From Hirudo medicinalis (lineage: Eukaryota > Annelida > Clitellata > Hirudinida > Hirudinidae), in assembly GCA_011800805.1 (NCBI GenBank), contig MPNW01000038.1, positions 213,475 to 277,474 of the forward strand: a stretch of DNA of 64,000 nt, given 5' to 3'. The notes below the pieces were generated by a model. That model did not search any database, was not told where the DNA came from, and saw only the letters and a program-made list of their open reading frames with translations. Within the stretch, counting starts at the first letter, position 1; each line of letters starts with the position of its first letter. Made by a program: the position numbers and the translations under genes. Shown here one piece after another: positions 23,901 to 36,286 of the stretch.

Positions 23901-25079
23901 TCATAATCATGTTACCACGTTATAATTACGTGACCATTTTATAATTATGTCATCATGCCATCACAGTTTGAAAGAACACATACTTCTGTTGATCCTTTTC
24001 CTCTTTCATCAATAATCTTTCAAAAAAATTGCATATACGTTTTGAAACACCAATTGTCATTAATATCTCATAGATATCTCAGATATTATAATTAGGCAAT
24101 AATAATAACCATCTCTGCTATTATAACCTAGCTATAATTAGGTGTCAAAATACAATTTCATATTTGACATAGGACTTAGCTGGCTATTTCTAAGGCATTT
24201 CACATTTTGTACAAATAAAAGTATAACTTTTGACTTATATAACACATATTATTATATAATCAAAATATCAAGAAATGGAATAAAAAGTGAAAATAAAGCA
24301 AATGGCAAAAAGTAAAGCTTTGAAATTAATGAATTAAAAAATGGTGAATGATATTACATTATAATTTATGATATTACAACAAAATATATTTAAATTTATA
24401 TTTATGAATACATAAGATGTTCACATTATAACGTAATCAATAAAAATACCTTCATAATACTTTAAAAAAATGTTACTCACCTGAAAATTTACCATCTCCT
24501 CTTGATTTAATTCTTGATTTAATTTCCTCTTTATTTTGAAAATTATGTTAAATATTTTTGTTAGAACATCTATGTTACAACATTTATATTTGTTATAGGT
24601 TGATATACTTTTTTGCCCTTAGCATCAGCAGCTTTGGCAGATCCTGTGACTGCATGTTTACCTTCAGAACTGATCTGAACAACGAATTCAAAATCAAGGC
24701 CATGAGAGAGGAACACATGCCAAACATTTATCCACTAGTTAATAAGCAGTCCAGCACTTTACATAAAATTTAATATATTTCTGTAATTGAGCTATGAGAT
24801 AACGCGAACTCCTTAAATCAAATAAACATTCTTGTTGATTGCAAACATCATTCAAACATTATAAATGTTATTTATGATACCAACTCGGTCTGGTTCGACA
24901 TTCGGAAGATTTCCTTCTTCGTCAATGTTTTTTGGTGATCTTTCACAATTGATACACAAAACAAATGCTACCGACAAAACAGCCAAGGATAACACGCCTC
25001 CAAACAATGTGAAAAATATCACAGAAAGTAAGCTGGTGTGATAAAATTCAACAATCATACTTCCTGGCTTAACAACCAT
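17956..25079 (-). CDS. USP16/45-type ubiquitin-specific protease with N-terminal TM exon
   Basis: Catalytic exons, in order: 20490-20416 (ENLGNTCYFNSALQ, nucleophile Cys), 20358-20296, 20174-20092, 20035-19948 (RFLGYKQEDSHELIRHLC), 19850-19786 (CLKC zinc knuckle, frameshifted), 19720-19658 (VEQFYDLSLPI), a possible 13-base exon 19430-19418, 19010-18834 (SVEVCLEYHTRR...), 18643-18561 (LLIDLPPVLVIHLQRFEQ), 18497-18194 (YGVVEHSGTMDFGHY, catalytic His) and 18071-17956 (WYYTSDSNV ... AILLFYEKM, stop). Motif order is that of USP16/USP45. Upstream, phase-0 exons 24528-24481, 24016-23984, 22462-22361, 22077-22036, 21765-21703, 21603-21490, 21353-21291, 21161-21114 and 21022-20921 encode a Lys/Glu/Gln/Ser linker. 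They join in phase to 24661-24609 and to 25079-24881, which starts MVVKPG and holds one TM helix. No ZnF-UBP domain was found. Summed length is about 665 residues. The catalytic part is confident; the link to the TM exon rests on phase. Confidence 0.85.
19180..19335. repeat. AAT/ATT/AAC microsatellite
   Basis: Imperfect AAT repeats interrupted by AAC, with a roughly 30-base higher-order period (AATAATAACAATAATAATATT recurs). It lies in an intron of the deubiquitinase gene. Confidence 0.8.
22800..23625. repeat. GC-richer inserted segment with internal repeats inside the USP linker
   Basis: Base composition rises sharply from about 22800 to 23625 compared with the AT-rich introns around it. 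AAGAAACCA followed by GAGAGCTTTCA appears at about 23260 and again at about 23387 (spacing near 128 bases). Open frames on both strands have no recognisable domain. It abuts a linker exon (acceptor at 23685) that lacks a donor. An old inserted repeat is the likeliest reading; the ends are approximate. Confidence 0.45.
23829..23860 (+). repeat. Dispersed 32-base repeat, copy A
   Basis: Matches the reverse complement of 57179-57210 at 29 of 32 bases. All three differences are CpG here and CpA there. Confidence 0.75.
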
Positions 25080-26932
25080 CAATTACAAAAATAACTGCAA
25101 TCGCTAGTTTATTTTCCAGATTCTCGGTATTTCCAGAGGAAAGTTTCTATCACGATTTTCGTTTTACCTTAACCAATCAAAAGCACGAAATCAGTGAAGT
25201 ACCTTTAAAAAAAAAGAAAAAATTGTTTAGCAGCTTTATATATATATATTTACGTTGTTTATTTATTTATTGTCCATTTTACGTTAGCGAAAGAATATTT
25301 TTAAATTAAACTAAATTTAAGACGAAATATCCATCTAGTTTCATTTGCGTCAAGAAAATAAAGCAAGTTATATAAACATCGAGGGGTGCTTTGTCAAAAC
25401 TCAGAATATAGTTCTTGCTATAGCACGTCGCAAGACCCAGTGCGAGAGCAGGTGGTAGAAAAATTCTTTGTGCAACCACAACCAAGTCTCGAGCCAAGAC
25501 TGAGTCAAATAGAAGTAAAAACATCTTTTCAACGCCAATACATTTAATGCAAAAGTCAGAATACGCTGAAAATGTTATTGGTGAATATTCATTAAGCTGA
25601 AACAAAGAAAGAAGCTCGCTGGTTGACCATATTGTGATGATCAAATATAAATTATGGAAGACGAAGACGTCGACGACGATGAAAATGATGAATTAAGCTC
25701 TCTAATTTGATGTCTTATTCAAAAAATGATCTTATCAACATAACAAGATCCCAACTTTTGAACATTAATAGAAGCTACTATGCTGTGTTCTCGAACTGGT
25801 TCGCATCACCATGGTGGTCTTGAAATCAGAGAATGCAATGCTTTAATTTGTTTTAAATGCTATAAAATTTGTCTAACGACTACCAAAGACTTGAAAGGTC
25901 TTGGCAATTGATCAAGTGGCAATCAGTGAAGAAAAACTGAGCGAGACGACTGTTGGCCATCAAATGAAGAGTGCACATTTTGAATGTAAGAACAAATTTT
26001 GGCAACAACTTATTAGATTTCATTCCTTACAAATTCTGCCAGTAATTAGTTGTACTTAATAGTCAGTTATTAAGTGTACTTAATAGTTAGTTATTAGTTC
26101 TACCTAATTTGTCAAAGCATTTCAAACCAAACTTTCTTAAAATCCAGTGCTTTTCATGAATCCTTTTTAAGCATTTTTCAGATGAAACTGAAGAACCTTA
26201 AGGAAGGTGAAACATGAATATATGCTCATATATATATCATATCATATATATATATATGCTCATATACATATCATATCATATATATGCTCATATATATATC
26301 ATATCATATATATATATGCTCAACTTATAAACTTTTGGACTCGACATTAAATCAGCATTTGCATATCCATCTCCAAAGCTCCTTCTTCAGACTTGTGGAT
26401 AATTTCAGGTCAACATGCAACAAGTCTATTTGCAACATGGAAACAATAAACAAGACCTCATCATTTGTAATTGCTAAAATTTGAAAGCAAAGCATCATAA
26501 AATGTTCTTTAGAAATCATTGCAAAGAGGCACGTAAGAGTCGACACTCGTTCGAAGCGTTCGATAAAAAGTTCGTCCGACACGTCCGAGATCTTCGGTAG
26601 AAACGTCGACCGGCAGAACATTCATTTCTACCGACCACCATGGAATGATTTTGCATGTCAAAATAACGTAAAAACATCTAGTGATGTTTCCAGGAAAGAA
26701 ATTATTATGCAGTCAGCAATTAAACAAATCAAATTAAAAGCATTGAGAAAGCAAATCAAGCATTAAATTTTCAAATTAATCTGAATTTCTTACGAATCGG
26801 TTCTAGAGACGCGTGTGATCGTCTAAATAATTAGAAGACGGATTAATTGTAGGCAAAAACAAAGGCTTTTTCTCCGACAACCCGAAAAGGGTGCCGAAAT
26901 ACGTCACGATGTCGAACGTGTCCGAAACATTT
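25080..26932. other. Intergenic interval
   Basis: Lies between the 5' end of the deubiquitinase gene and the orphan gene, both on the minus strand. It carries a TATATATA run at about 25239-25249 and an AT-rich tandem repeat (26219-26325). A hydrophobic open frame on the minus strand at 25306-25644 has no partner exon or family match by eye. Confidence 0.4.
26219..26325. repeat. AT-rich tandem repeat, unit about 38-40 bases
   Basis: Three imperfect copies of ATATATGCTCATATA...CATATCATATATA. Confidence 0.8.
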
Positions 26933-27867
26933 CTAATTCCTCTCCTCCTTTGAAGCTTTTCCGACGTCGACCGAGAGCCTCGGATTAGAAGACGTGCTCG
27001 TGTTTTTGTTCCAACTGTTCACGGAAGCTCGATCGAGGAGTTCCCTTTCGAGGCGTCTTTCGTTCTCCGTCGTTGCCCTCATCGTCTGCAGCCCCATCCT
27101 GGACAGACTCGCTCCTAAGCTTCCGACTCGAGGACCCTCTTCCGTGACGAAAACCGCCTCCGAAATGTTCAGGTCGGAATCCGTCAAGCAACTCCCGGCG
27201 TCGGAAGAGTTTCCCCTGCTAGAATCGGAGCTGCTTCTGGCTCTAGAATTTCCTCCGTTGTTGATCTGAATTTGGGGAACTGCACTCCTTTCCTTTCCCT
27301 GAGACTCTTTGATGGCAGGATCGTTTGAATGTGGTTCATGAGATCTAGAAATATCTCCAGCACCTCCGTCGTTCGTCATCTTAAGTGTTGCGACGTTCGT
27401 CAATTTAATTCTGTAATGCAGCAACATTTTTGTTAAGTACTACAACCTTTGGTGCGACTGAATGGTCCCCTCCTGAAGAAATTTCAAAATGTTTAGCATC
27501 TGTAGTATTCTCTAAATTGTGAACCTTTGAAACAGAAACAAAAATTAAAGAAAATAATTATAGGATTGAGAATGTTCATTTGAACTGCCAACTTTTGGTC
27601 GGATTATAACTTGATTATTTAGTAGTTCACTATTATTATCCTTCCTTCCCTTTTGTTTTTGTCCTCTCTTTGACTTCTTTTCCTATTAATCATGTAGTAG
27701 AAATGTAAAGAATGCAATCAGAATTTAATGTAATTCAGGAATATCATTAGCCAATTGTAGCATATTAGAACAAGTACTTTTGGCATTTTATCATCTTCCA
27801 AGTCATCACCATATTTGCGTCTCTTTCTTTTTTCAGTGCAGGCGAAGCAGGAGAATATCTTGCTCAT
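26933..27867 (-). CDS. Orphan four-exon gene, basic Cys-containing N-terminus, Ser-rich tail
   Basis: Exons 27867-27778, 27682-27611, 27524-27447 and 27379-26933 give about 228 residues; all introns are phase 0. The product starts MSKIFSCFACTEKRKRRKYG, with two cysteines close to the start followed by a basic cluster, a pattern seen in membrane-tethered palmitoylated proteins (inference). Exons 2 and 3 are short and Lys/Asn-rich. Exon 4 is Ser/Gly-rich with an acidic stretch (SCLTDSDLNISEAVFVTEEG) and a charged helical segment (TENERRLERELLDR) before the stop. I do not recognise the family. The phase-0 short-exon style resembles the linker of the neighbouring deubiquitinase gene, but no direct homology is evident. 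Confidence 0.5.
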
Positions 27868-30800
27868 CTTTTGATGGAATGGAAGAAATTTACTTTCTAG
27901 AGCAATTTATAAAAAAAAATGTGTTTCTTTCACCAAGTGGAGTCATTAACGGTAAGATATGAACAAAGTTATAAGTTGTTTTTGTTGCGTTAAACATGTG
28001 TCATATCTAATTCCATAACCAGATATTTTTCAATTCACCCTTTTTGAAAGTCTTGATTGCTGTCTTATTTAAATAAATCTTTGTTGACTTTTTTGAACGA
28101 CTTGAAACTTCAAAAGCAGGCGAAATAATTTACGATATCGAATACCAACGGAGCAGACACCCACAACATGCCCAGTAAATAATCAAAACACCTGTGAATG
28201 AGTTACAAATAATCAGAGCGTCAGAAAAACAAAATAATTACCTCTGATCAAAACTAATTTGACAAAAATTGTTGCGCGATTTAATCAAAATTATTTTCGT
28301 CAAAATTGTTTAGTAAATTCTAATTTCTATCGTTTTTTGTCTAGCCTGGGAGCCAGCGAACCAACGACTCACGAGAGAAACTAATTAATATTTATAAGCA
28401 AAGTAGGGGCAAGGTCATCAAAAGTTGTAGACAAGTTGTTTCATCTTGTTTTTACTTAATCTATTGATTAATATTTACGTTTACCTAGGTTACATTTAAA
28501 TCTAACAAAAATATTTATTGGCTATTTAATGATCCATGCCTAACCAAACATTGTTCTGGACATTAAATAAAAGTGCTAAAATATGTGGCCCAACTGATCC
28601 GAGCTGCCAAAATGTTCCGGATTTTGTTTGCTTGGGTCATCTTCCTCATTGTCCTCATTGGGCTCATAAATACTAATCAAATGCCCTCAAGGATTGTTGA
28701 TCCGTTTAATCGGTGCTCATCCATTTTATAATGGATGCCATAAATTTTGTCGGTAAGGCATCCAGAGAATGAAAGATAAACTAATGATCTATTGATAACT
28801 TTCTCTAATTCTCATCACCTAAGTTATGAATGAATGAATGCATTAACGCATTAATTTTACTGCTGAACGCATTTTCATTACAATTTGAGGCAAAAGTTTG
28901 CAAAAAATTATATCTTCTAGTTCTATACCATTATTCTTTTAATTTCTATTTTACTAAAGTCCCAGCTACAAATGCTATGAAGGAGCATTACCAAGTTTCA
29001 ACGCGAGTTTTCATTTCGTTCTTTGATGTTATCGATCTAGCAATGTAGGTGGCAGGCAATTAAATGAATATTGTGGAACCCGGTTGTAGATCATGCCATG
29101 AAACGTGCACAGTTGTCAAAAATCACTAATAAATTGAAGCGTACTAAAGATAAATGTAGACCGAGGTTTATGCAACACTTTCTACGGTGAAATCTAAAAA
29201 GAATAAGAAGGCATTAATAAATAATCATCGTAAATTATCCCCTCTTCAGAGAAAGTGGTCGAAAAGTCAACGTTTCACGATGTGTGTCCTGTTGAGCTTA
29301 AATGTTTAACTTTTGTTTGTTCCTTCGATGCTATTTTGTTTTGGTGGCTATTAAACTAAAACACACACTTTTTTAGGAAAGTCATTGAGGCTTCACTTAA
29401 ATTCAATTAATTTATTTTTCCTGTTTTGAAAGTTGATCTTCCAGCTATTAAGTTCCATTGAAAGTTTAAGGAAGAAGAGCTCATATGTAGTGTTCCTCAT
29501 GAAACTATGAATGAAATGGTAAAAAATCTTGGCTTGCTAGGCAGATATTCCTGTCCATTGGGTGGTTCACTTGAAAATTCTTTAGTTGAACACGCAACAA
29601 AATTTATTTAAAAAAAAACAAAGCGGTGAATTGTGTTCAGTCAATAGTATCTTATAACTTGAATTTGTGATGAATTGTTTGTTGACCTCCCAGTGAAGAA
29701 TGGATCAGTGTGGCAATTGATTTTCATAGAGCTTCAGTTTTAACAATTACGAAGAGGTTGTGATTAAACGAACCAACCTACTAATTAAACATTTCTGGTT
29801 TTAGTATTGTGATGTTTTTCTTCATGTTTCAGGGTTAAGGTTCGTTAAAGCGGGGCATTTAGAGGGCATCTTGCCCCGCTCTCCCCTATTCCATCATCAG
29901 CAGACATAAAATTATAAAATAAAAACCATTCTTAAGCAACCAATACTTGCAGGCGAAATGCACCCTCCTAGCTGCTTACCAAAAATTACCCTGCAATTTC
30001 TAAACTTTAAATGTTCCTTCCAAACTGAAAATCAATTAAAACTTGATTATGAGTTATTTTATAATCGGTTTGACGTCTATTAATACTCGATTTTCTGTCC
30101 TAATACTTGCACAAAAACTTGCTTAAAATTACCTCTTACATGTTCTAATTGAATTCATTTTTTAAAAAGTCTACAGAGAAATAAACACTACCCGAAGTAT
30201 CGGCAAACTTTTTTATATTTCGAATTGTTTGTCATCTGAGAATAAGATTCAGGTTTTCATGCGCGAGCACGAATTGGGATATTTAAAGCAGCGGGAAAAG
30301 GGCAGACGTATCTAAATCGAGTGAGACCTTCGTTTAGAGAGATTTTAAATATATTTCTAGAGACAAGTCTCTAAATAGGATTGTTATTTCTAGCAACAAA
30401 AGAGATCTCGTTACAAATTTTGTAAAGGAAAAATCTGTATCAAGTCAAAAACATTCAAGTCCACAATAACTAAATCATATAGAATCGAAACAAATGTATA
30501 AATAGTTGTCCACTAAAATAAAATCTGAGCTGGTGGAATGTTTTAAGGAATCATGCAAACGTTCTGACCAAACCTGATCAGAAGTTAAGTTTCTAAATAA
30601 TATCAACCACATTAATAACTTAATAAATAAAAAGAGCTCTTTCAACTTTAAGGCACCTCGGTCAGTTTGAAACATTAGGAAAAAATCTAAATCACATATA
30701 ACCGACGATCATTATAAAGATTGAAAATGCAACTCTTCACAATTTTTGGCGAGGAATGATGTTTCTGATGAGGAGATATCATCAACAATGAATGACCAAC

Positions 30801-33121
30801 TACATTCCACAGCTAATAAAGAACTTGAACATCTCAGGAAATAAGGCACTCAGAAAACACGGAAAACGTTTCAGCTCTTCATCTGAAATGAAAGAAAAGG
30901 TTATTATTTAAAATTGTATTACATTGTAGAGATATCATTAATATTATTATTAATTTTTAATTATTATACTACAGAGTTTCAAAATGGCCACTTAAATTTG
31001 AGCAGACATTCATCAAACAATTTTTAAGCTAATCAATAAAACATCGGAATACAAATTTTTAGAAATTTTTACTCTGCCGAATCTCAGGCCTATTAAAACG
31101 ACACGCAGTCTGCGACGAAAACATGAATCCCCTTGAGAAGGGAGTGCTTCTCACAGGAGGTGGAAAGGAATTCCATAAAAAACCTGCACTCAACGAACTC
31201 GCCACGCCAAGCAAACTTATCGAGCTGCTTTCGACAATAATTCGCATGCACCACGAGAGGATAAGAAAGTAATTCTTCTTCTCCAAATGTCGATTAACAT
31301 TCTGACAAATGAAATGAATGAGAGGTCTTGAGTTTACTATTCAACAGAAATTTATGGGAATCTCCTCCCGATAGGTCTATTAAAATGACAATGCACTCTA
31401 ACGACAAATCGTTAAGTACGAGTTTCTGCATAATGGTTCGTTTGCAAGGGTCAATAGATATCTTCTGCCCTTTGATTTTCACTTTTTAGAATAAAAGAAG
31501 CTTTGTGTGGCAAAATAAAAATCATCTGCCACCGAACTTCAAGATTTTCAATGCAGCGGCTCACAATGACTTGCAACTCGAGTCAACACAAATGGCGTGT
31601 GCCGAATCGTGATTGGTGGGAAGGCGCCTACGAAGATTTGAATTTCAAACGTCATTCGAGACGCGCGAAAAGTGCTCTAAAAAGAAGCAGAGATATCTCT
31701 AAAATGTCACCGATTTATTCGTGTCACACTTGAAATTCACCTCCTGCAACTCAATCGAGAATGTGTTTGATGAAGATTATTTTCAAATGCATTCTGAAGC
31801 CTGCAAATCTCGTCACTAAAATGCAATTTTGGTTTGGAGGACTCGCACACGTCTCTTCGCCGAAGAAGGAAGCAAAACAAAAGGAGGAATTAGTGCCGGG
31901 GAATGTGACATCGCGTGCCTCTGCGCTAAAAGAAGCAATTAGGCGCCACCGACAACTTGTCGAGACGTTGTTTCATCGCATGAGTTCTTCCATTTTAATC
32001 GAACGTTCTTCTCTCTTTTGCAAATGCAAAAGTTTAATGCAAATTATCCTTGCTGAGGAATTTCTGTCTTAGACTATCTATGAAAGACATCCGTAAGAAA
32101 ACGCGCCAGAAGTGGCACATTAAGTCCGTGTCACTTGAAAGAAAATCATGTTTTACTCTTGAGACAATGAAAAGCCCAATAAAATTGGTGATATTAATAA
32201 AAATGACAGTCAAGAATAGCTCTTGACAAGCAAATGTTTGTTCGTTTCTGCTATTTATCAATGAAAGGTTCGTGCTCGAGAGTCGTAGTTCTTTGTGTGC
32301 TTGTATTGCTCTGAGTACCACTGTCTCCCGTTCTTATGTTTGTCCCAACAAATGCAGTTCCCGACGTAGCCATGGAGAATTCATTTCCATAGAATTTCTT
32401 TGATCTCCTCGTGTCTGAAGAACCCCATGCAGTAACTTCGGGATATTCTCAGGAATTAATCTCTGTTACGACGTCCACACAATGTAGGTATCCACATCGA
32501 AGAAAATAGTTGCACCTTTCAATTAAAAGAAAGTTCCCACTTGAGATTGGTCAGAATTTCTATCTAAATCATTTCAGCCACTCGAACTCTCTCCGTGGCT
32601 TGTTCAAATAGACAATGGCTCGTTATCAGAGACGGCAGCGGGAATTGGAGGAAGCTTTTGTTTGGCCAGGACACAAAGGCAATCTCAAAAGCATACACTC
32701 TCGTGGAGTGTGTACACGCTTGTGCTCGTGCTGAGATTTGAAACTCGTTTTGAGAGCAGACTCTTAAAGCGGTCAGAAATGTCAATCAATTTTCACACAA
32801 AACAAGATTCATTTCACAAACAAACAAACTTAAACAATTTAAGATGTTAATATTAATTCGAAAAAATTATAATCTTTCAGCTCTTCATCTCAGGCCAGTT
32901 GCGAGTGCACAGCGAACGTTCAACCTCAAATCGATGGCGAATTGTTTTTAAAAATGTACTGCATCAAGTACGAATGAGTGATAAATGACTCACCTTCATC
33001 GCCAGAATTCTCAGTTGAGTTCCAGAGATTATTTGATTTTAAAAACATCTCCACATAAAAGAAAGGCAGCTTTTAGAGCTCTCAGCAAAGTTCCACAAAT
33101 GCATCGAAAAACTTCCAATCA
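27868..33121. other. Long interval without supported gene
   Basis: AT-rich up to about 31000, more mixed afterwards. Open frames at 31503-31733 and 31761-32072 (+) and on the minus strand at 32034-32321 show no domain, and none has convincing splice partners. The part nearest 33121 may hold the 3'UTR of the achaete-scute gene. One hairpin (29849-29880) is listed separately. Confidence 0.4.
29849..29880. repeat. Inverted repeat, 9-base GC arms
   Basis: AGCGGGGCA and TGCCCCGCT flank a 14-base spacer; unusually GC-rich for its surroundings. Confidence 0.8.
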
Positions 33122-34723
33122 CTATCTGTGTGAGTTGAATTGTTGTCGGAAGTGACTGTCTTCGTTCGATCTGAAGTCTAACAGTAAGTCTTCCACGTTA
33201 TCGTTTAACAAGACCTCCAGGAGGCTTCCGAGCTTCTCACTCGTTTGTTGGTTGGACAGATGGTCGAAAGGAGGCTGGAAACCAGTGACCAACATGTCGC
33301 TTGGTGGCGGTTTTTGCTGGCAAACCATGAAATTATCCAGCAGAGAAGAACACGGTGATGCCTCTGCAAAAGCATTCGTCGCATCACCACCTTTGTTACG
33401 AGCCACTTGAATCGAATCTACCTTTAGAGCTCCCATTATAAGTTCATTCTGTTGCTGGCTACTGAGACTTGATATTAATTCTTCCAATTGCAATTCGTTG
33501 GCAATCATCTTTGAGGAACCATTGCTGGACATCAATGCGTTGCCTTGGAAAATGAATTGGTCGTTGGATGACAGGTTGGACTGGACCTCAGCGTAGAAAT
33601 GTTCCGTCATATTTGCCTGAGGTCTGTAATCAGTGTTCAAGGCCTGTTTAGTCTCCGCTTCTAATGAAGCATCGGCAAACATATTCTCCTTCTCCGCAAG
33701 ACAACTGGCATCGGCGAGGACTGTCAATCCGTCGTTGTAATCAAATCCGTTGTTAATTGATTTTGTCGAACTCTTAAACAGAACGCTGTCGTTGTCGCTA
33801 TCCTCGTCAAAATTTTCTTCATCAATTATTTTATCTTCTAGTTCATGGTCGTTTGCAAAGTTGTGACTGTTTGTCAGAAATTCTTCTGTAAGACCAAGAA
33901 TTTGTTGCAGCTGCTGTATGTAACTGACAGCTGCCTTCAACGTATCGACTTTACTGAGTTTCTTGTTTTGACGTCCTTGTGGCACGTGTTCCCTTAGTTT
34001 ATCAAAACCCAAATTAACTTGTTTAACTCGGTTCCTTTCGCGCTCGTTTCGTCTGGCACCACTGGCGCCAAGAGATCCTTTCGTTCCCTTTTTCTTCCCA
34101 GTCACCGTGGTTTCGTAAGGCAGAGTCACCGTGGTAGCTGAAGACGCAGCGGTTGTGTCAGGAAGTAGAAGTTGATTTTGCTGGCATTTGGAAGGAGTGG
34201 TAGAACTGGAGCAATAAATCATGGATAATCCGGAATGACACTCCACGTTCGTCGGTGACTTTCTGCGTTTGGAGGAGGGACTGCTGGAAGAAGAGACGTC
34301 ACTCGAGGGAGACGTTTGCGATTCCCTCGTAAAATCTCTTTGCCTTTTGCTAGCTTGCGATCTGGACTTCCTTTGAAGTTGGGCTTGTTTTGAAGTGAGT
34401 CTTTGAGGACTTTGAGAATGGCAAACCGAGATTATGGAATGAATGAGTCCGTCTGGGAGACTGTTGTTATTACTGTCAAAGTGGCAACCGTTGAAAGGCA
34501 GCTCGGTTACTGACGGCGAAATTTTCGGCGCCAAATGAATATCCGAAGTAAACTGACTCGGCAGGGGAAATGCGGAACAATGGTTGTTAGGAAAATGATT
34601 TGTCTCACCGTCTTCAGAAGTAACGAGAGTTGTTTGTTTCTGACGATCATGATCATCTAAATATCGAATCTGAGAAGCTATCACAGCATTTAGGTTTTGC
34701 TTGGCAATCGAACTCGAAGCCAT
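33122..34723 (-). CDS. ascl: Achaete-scute family bHLH transcription factor
   Basis: Intronless, 533 residues from the ATG at 34723, which has G at -3 and G at +4. The frame is open a little further upstream but without another ATG. The bHLH domain (about residues 223-277) reads [25 protein letters not shown], then [20 protein letters not shown], which is the class A achaete-scute signature ([10 protein letters not shown] basic region). It binds E-boxes as a heterodimer with E proteins in the nucleus and drives neural or neurosecretory fate. The protein is about twice the length of vertebrate ASCL1. The N-terminal half has Ser-rich and Lys/Arg-rich stretches (about 130-160), and the C-terminal half is acidic, Asn/Gln-rich and ends in a Leu/Asp-rich segment that could act in transactivation. 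Orthology to one ASCL subgroup was not resolved. Confidence 0.92.
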   Translation of the reverse strand: MASSSIAKQNLNAVIASQIRYLDDHDRQKQTTLVTSEDGETNHFPNNHCSAFPLPSQFTSDIHLAPKISPSVTELPFNGCHFDSNNNSLPDGLIHSIISVCHSQSPQRLTSKQAQLQRKSRSQASKRQRDFTRESQTSPSSDVSSSSSPSSKRRKSPTNVECHSGLSMIYCSSSTTPSKCQQNQLLLPDTTAASSATTVTLPYETTVTGKKKGTKGSLGASGARRNERERNRVKQVNLGFDKLREHVPQGRQNKKLSKVDTLKAAVSYIQQLQQILGLTEEFLTNSHNFANDHELEDKIIDEENFDEDSDNDSVLFKSSTKSINNGFDYNDGLTVLADASCLAEKENMFADASLEAETKQALNTDYRPQANMTEHFYAEVQSNLSSNDQFIFQGNALMSSNGSSKMIANELQLEELISSLSSQQQNELIMGALKVDSIQVARNKGGDATNAFAEASPCSSLLDNFMVCQQKPPPSDMLVTGFQPPFDHLSNQQTSEKLGSLLEVLLNDNVEDLLLDFRSNEDSHFRQQFNSHR

Positions 34724-34927
34724 GTCGAAAACCAGGCACGGCAAATTCCACGAACTATGAAATCCTATCAATTAAAATCCTACGAAATACAATTCCACAA
34801 GTATTTGACCTTTTTTTTCGTAAATTATTTTTCGTAACAAAAAAAAAACTAATAATGAATAATCAACCCCGAGCTAACTCCTTTATTGATCTTCTTAGCA
34901 GGGACACAGGAGGACTAGAAAATTCTC

Positions 34928-34935
34928 TTTATAAA
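34928..34935 (-). promoter_or_regulatory. Possible TATA box for the achaete-scute gene
   Basis: TTTATAAA lies about 205 bases upstream of the ATG, which would place transcription start near 34900. Position is plausible; no other core element was identified. Confidence 0.4.
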
Positions 34936-36286
34936 CCTCTCTGCGCGCATGTGCAGCCTTTTTCTCCTACCCTGTGTTTAACCTTAATCTCTCACTCACT
35001 CACTCATTCTCTCCTTACTTTTCCATTTGCTGCCAGGTTTAAAAAATACTTTTTATTCGAACTTTATTTGTTGCTTACTCGATCAAGGTTCTCATTTTCA
35101 CGAGGTGAGTTTCCATCTGCTCAGACCTTACGCTTCAAAATATTCTTCAACGAAATCAACCAGATCGACGCGAGTGGCTTCCCTGGCCATCTGCGCACAA
35201 ACATTTGGAAGCGACATGGAATAAGCAGACCTCATCGCAAACCTCAAGAGTTTTGAATCATGGAATGATTCCTCCTAGCGAAAAGGTGTTACAAGCAGAA
35301 ATGGTTCGATTGAGAGCTTCCAGAATTTTCCAATGCAGAAGCGCGTGCAATGTATTTGTCCGTATTACTGCTTTGCTCGGCTGCCTGAAAACTTGATAAT
35401 TACAGGCCTTCAAAATCTCTTTGTTCAGTCAGCACGTGCTGTCATAGGCGCGCGAGAGTGACGGTCTATCGTGGCGCGTCTTGTGGACCTGGGTGTTCTT
35501 AATACTCATTAGTTTTCTTCCTTATGCAAATTAAGCAGCTTCATTTTTTGTTTCTCAAACGCGAACATTTTGTTTTCTCTGCGAAGGTTTGTTTGCAACG
35601 TGATGAGGCTTTTGAAGCAATTTGTACCTCGCTTCAACTACTTGTGCACATTTCAACTCCACACGACATCGCAGTGGGATGCAGTTCGCCATTCATTTTA
35701 TTTCTCATTACTTTTACGAACTTTTTGCCAAACTAATCGTCTGAGATTAAACTGAGCGAAAATAAAGATACAATCCAAACATTACTTCAAACTAAGCAAC
35801 AAGAGCATACAAGCGAAAAACTGCATCATTTCGGCTGCTAGAATGTAACCGTGGATGTTTGTTGATCGTCTGCATCTCTTGTGACGAGAAGGAAATAAAT
35901 GAAAGTTAATTAACAGAGCCTGTCGTGTGCCACTGGGTTTCGCTGGGACGCTCATTCATCTGTTTGTGTTTCTCGGTAGTTTTTCTCATTCAGTCTCTTT
36001 CCTGTCAGGGAAGCATGGGCGTGAGTGGCACTTGACAACGAAGCCTCGAAACCATCGAGAAACTCGAGATGAAGAATTGTTGTCGATGAGCTCTACTTTC
36101 ACGAGATCTTTCGATAAAAGAATCGAATCTCCAACGAGAAATGCCCGCTGGATGGCACGGGACACACGACACAATTTCGACTGCAATTTGCACCTCAGGC
36201 TGTCAGGGGAGAAGAGGTGACGATGAACCTCAATTGATTCTTCCGAGCACAACGTCTCGTGAGACACGCAGTCACTTGTCCACAGA

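Noticed and set aside
25306..25644. Hydrophobic minus-strand frame of 112 codons
   Set aside because: No ATG with good context, no partner exons and no family resemblance; could not be supported as a gene.
34630..35256. 208-codon + strand frame
   Set aside because: It overlaps the 5' end and promoter side of the achaete-scute gene in antisense and has no domain.
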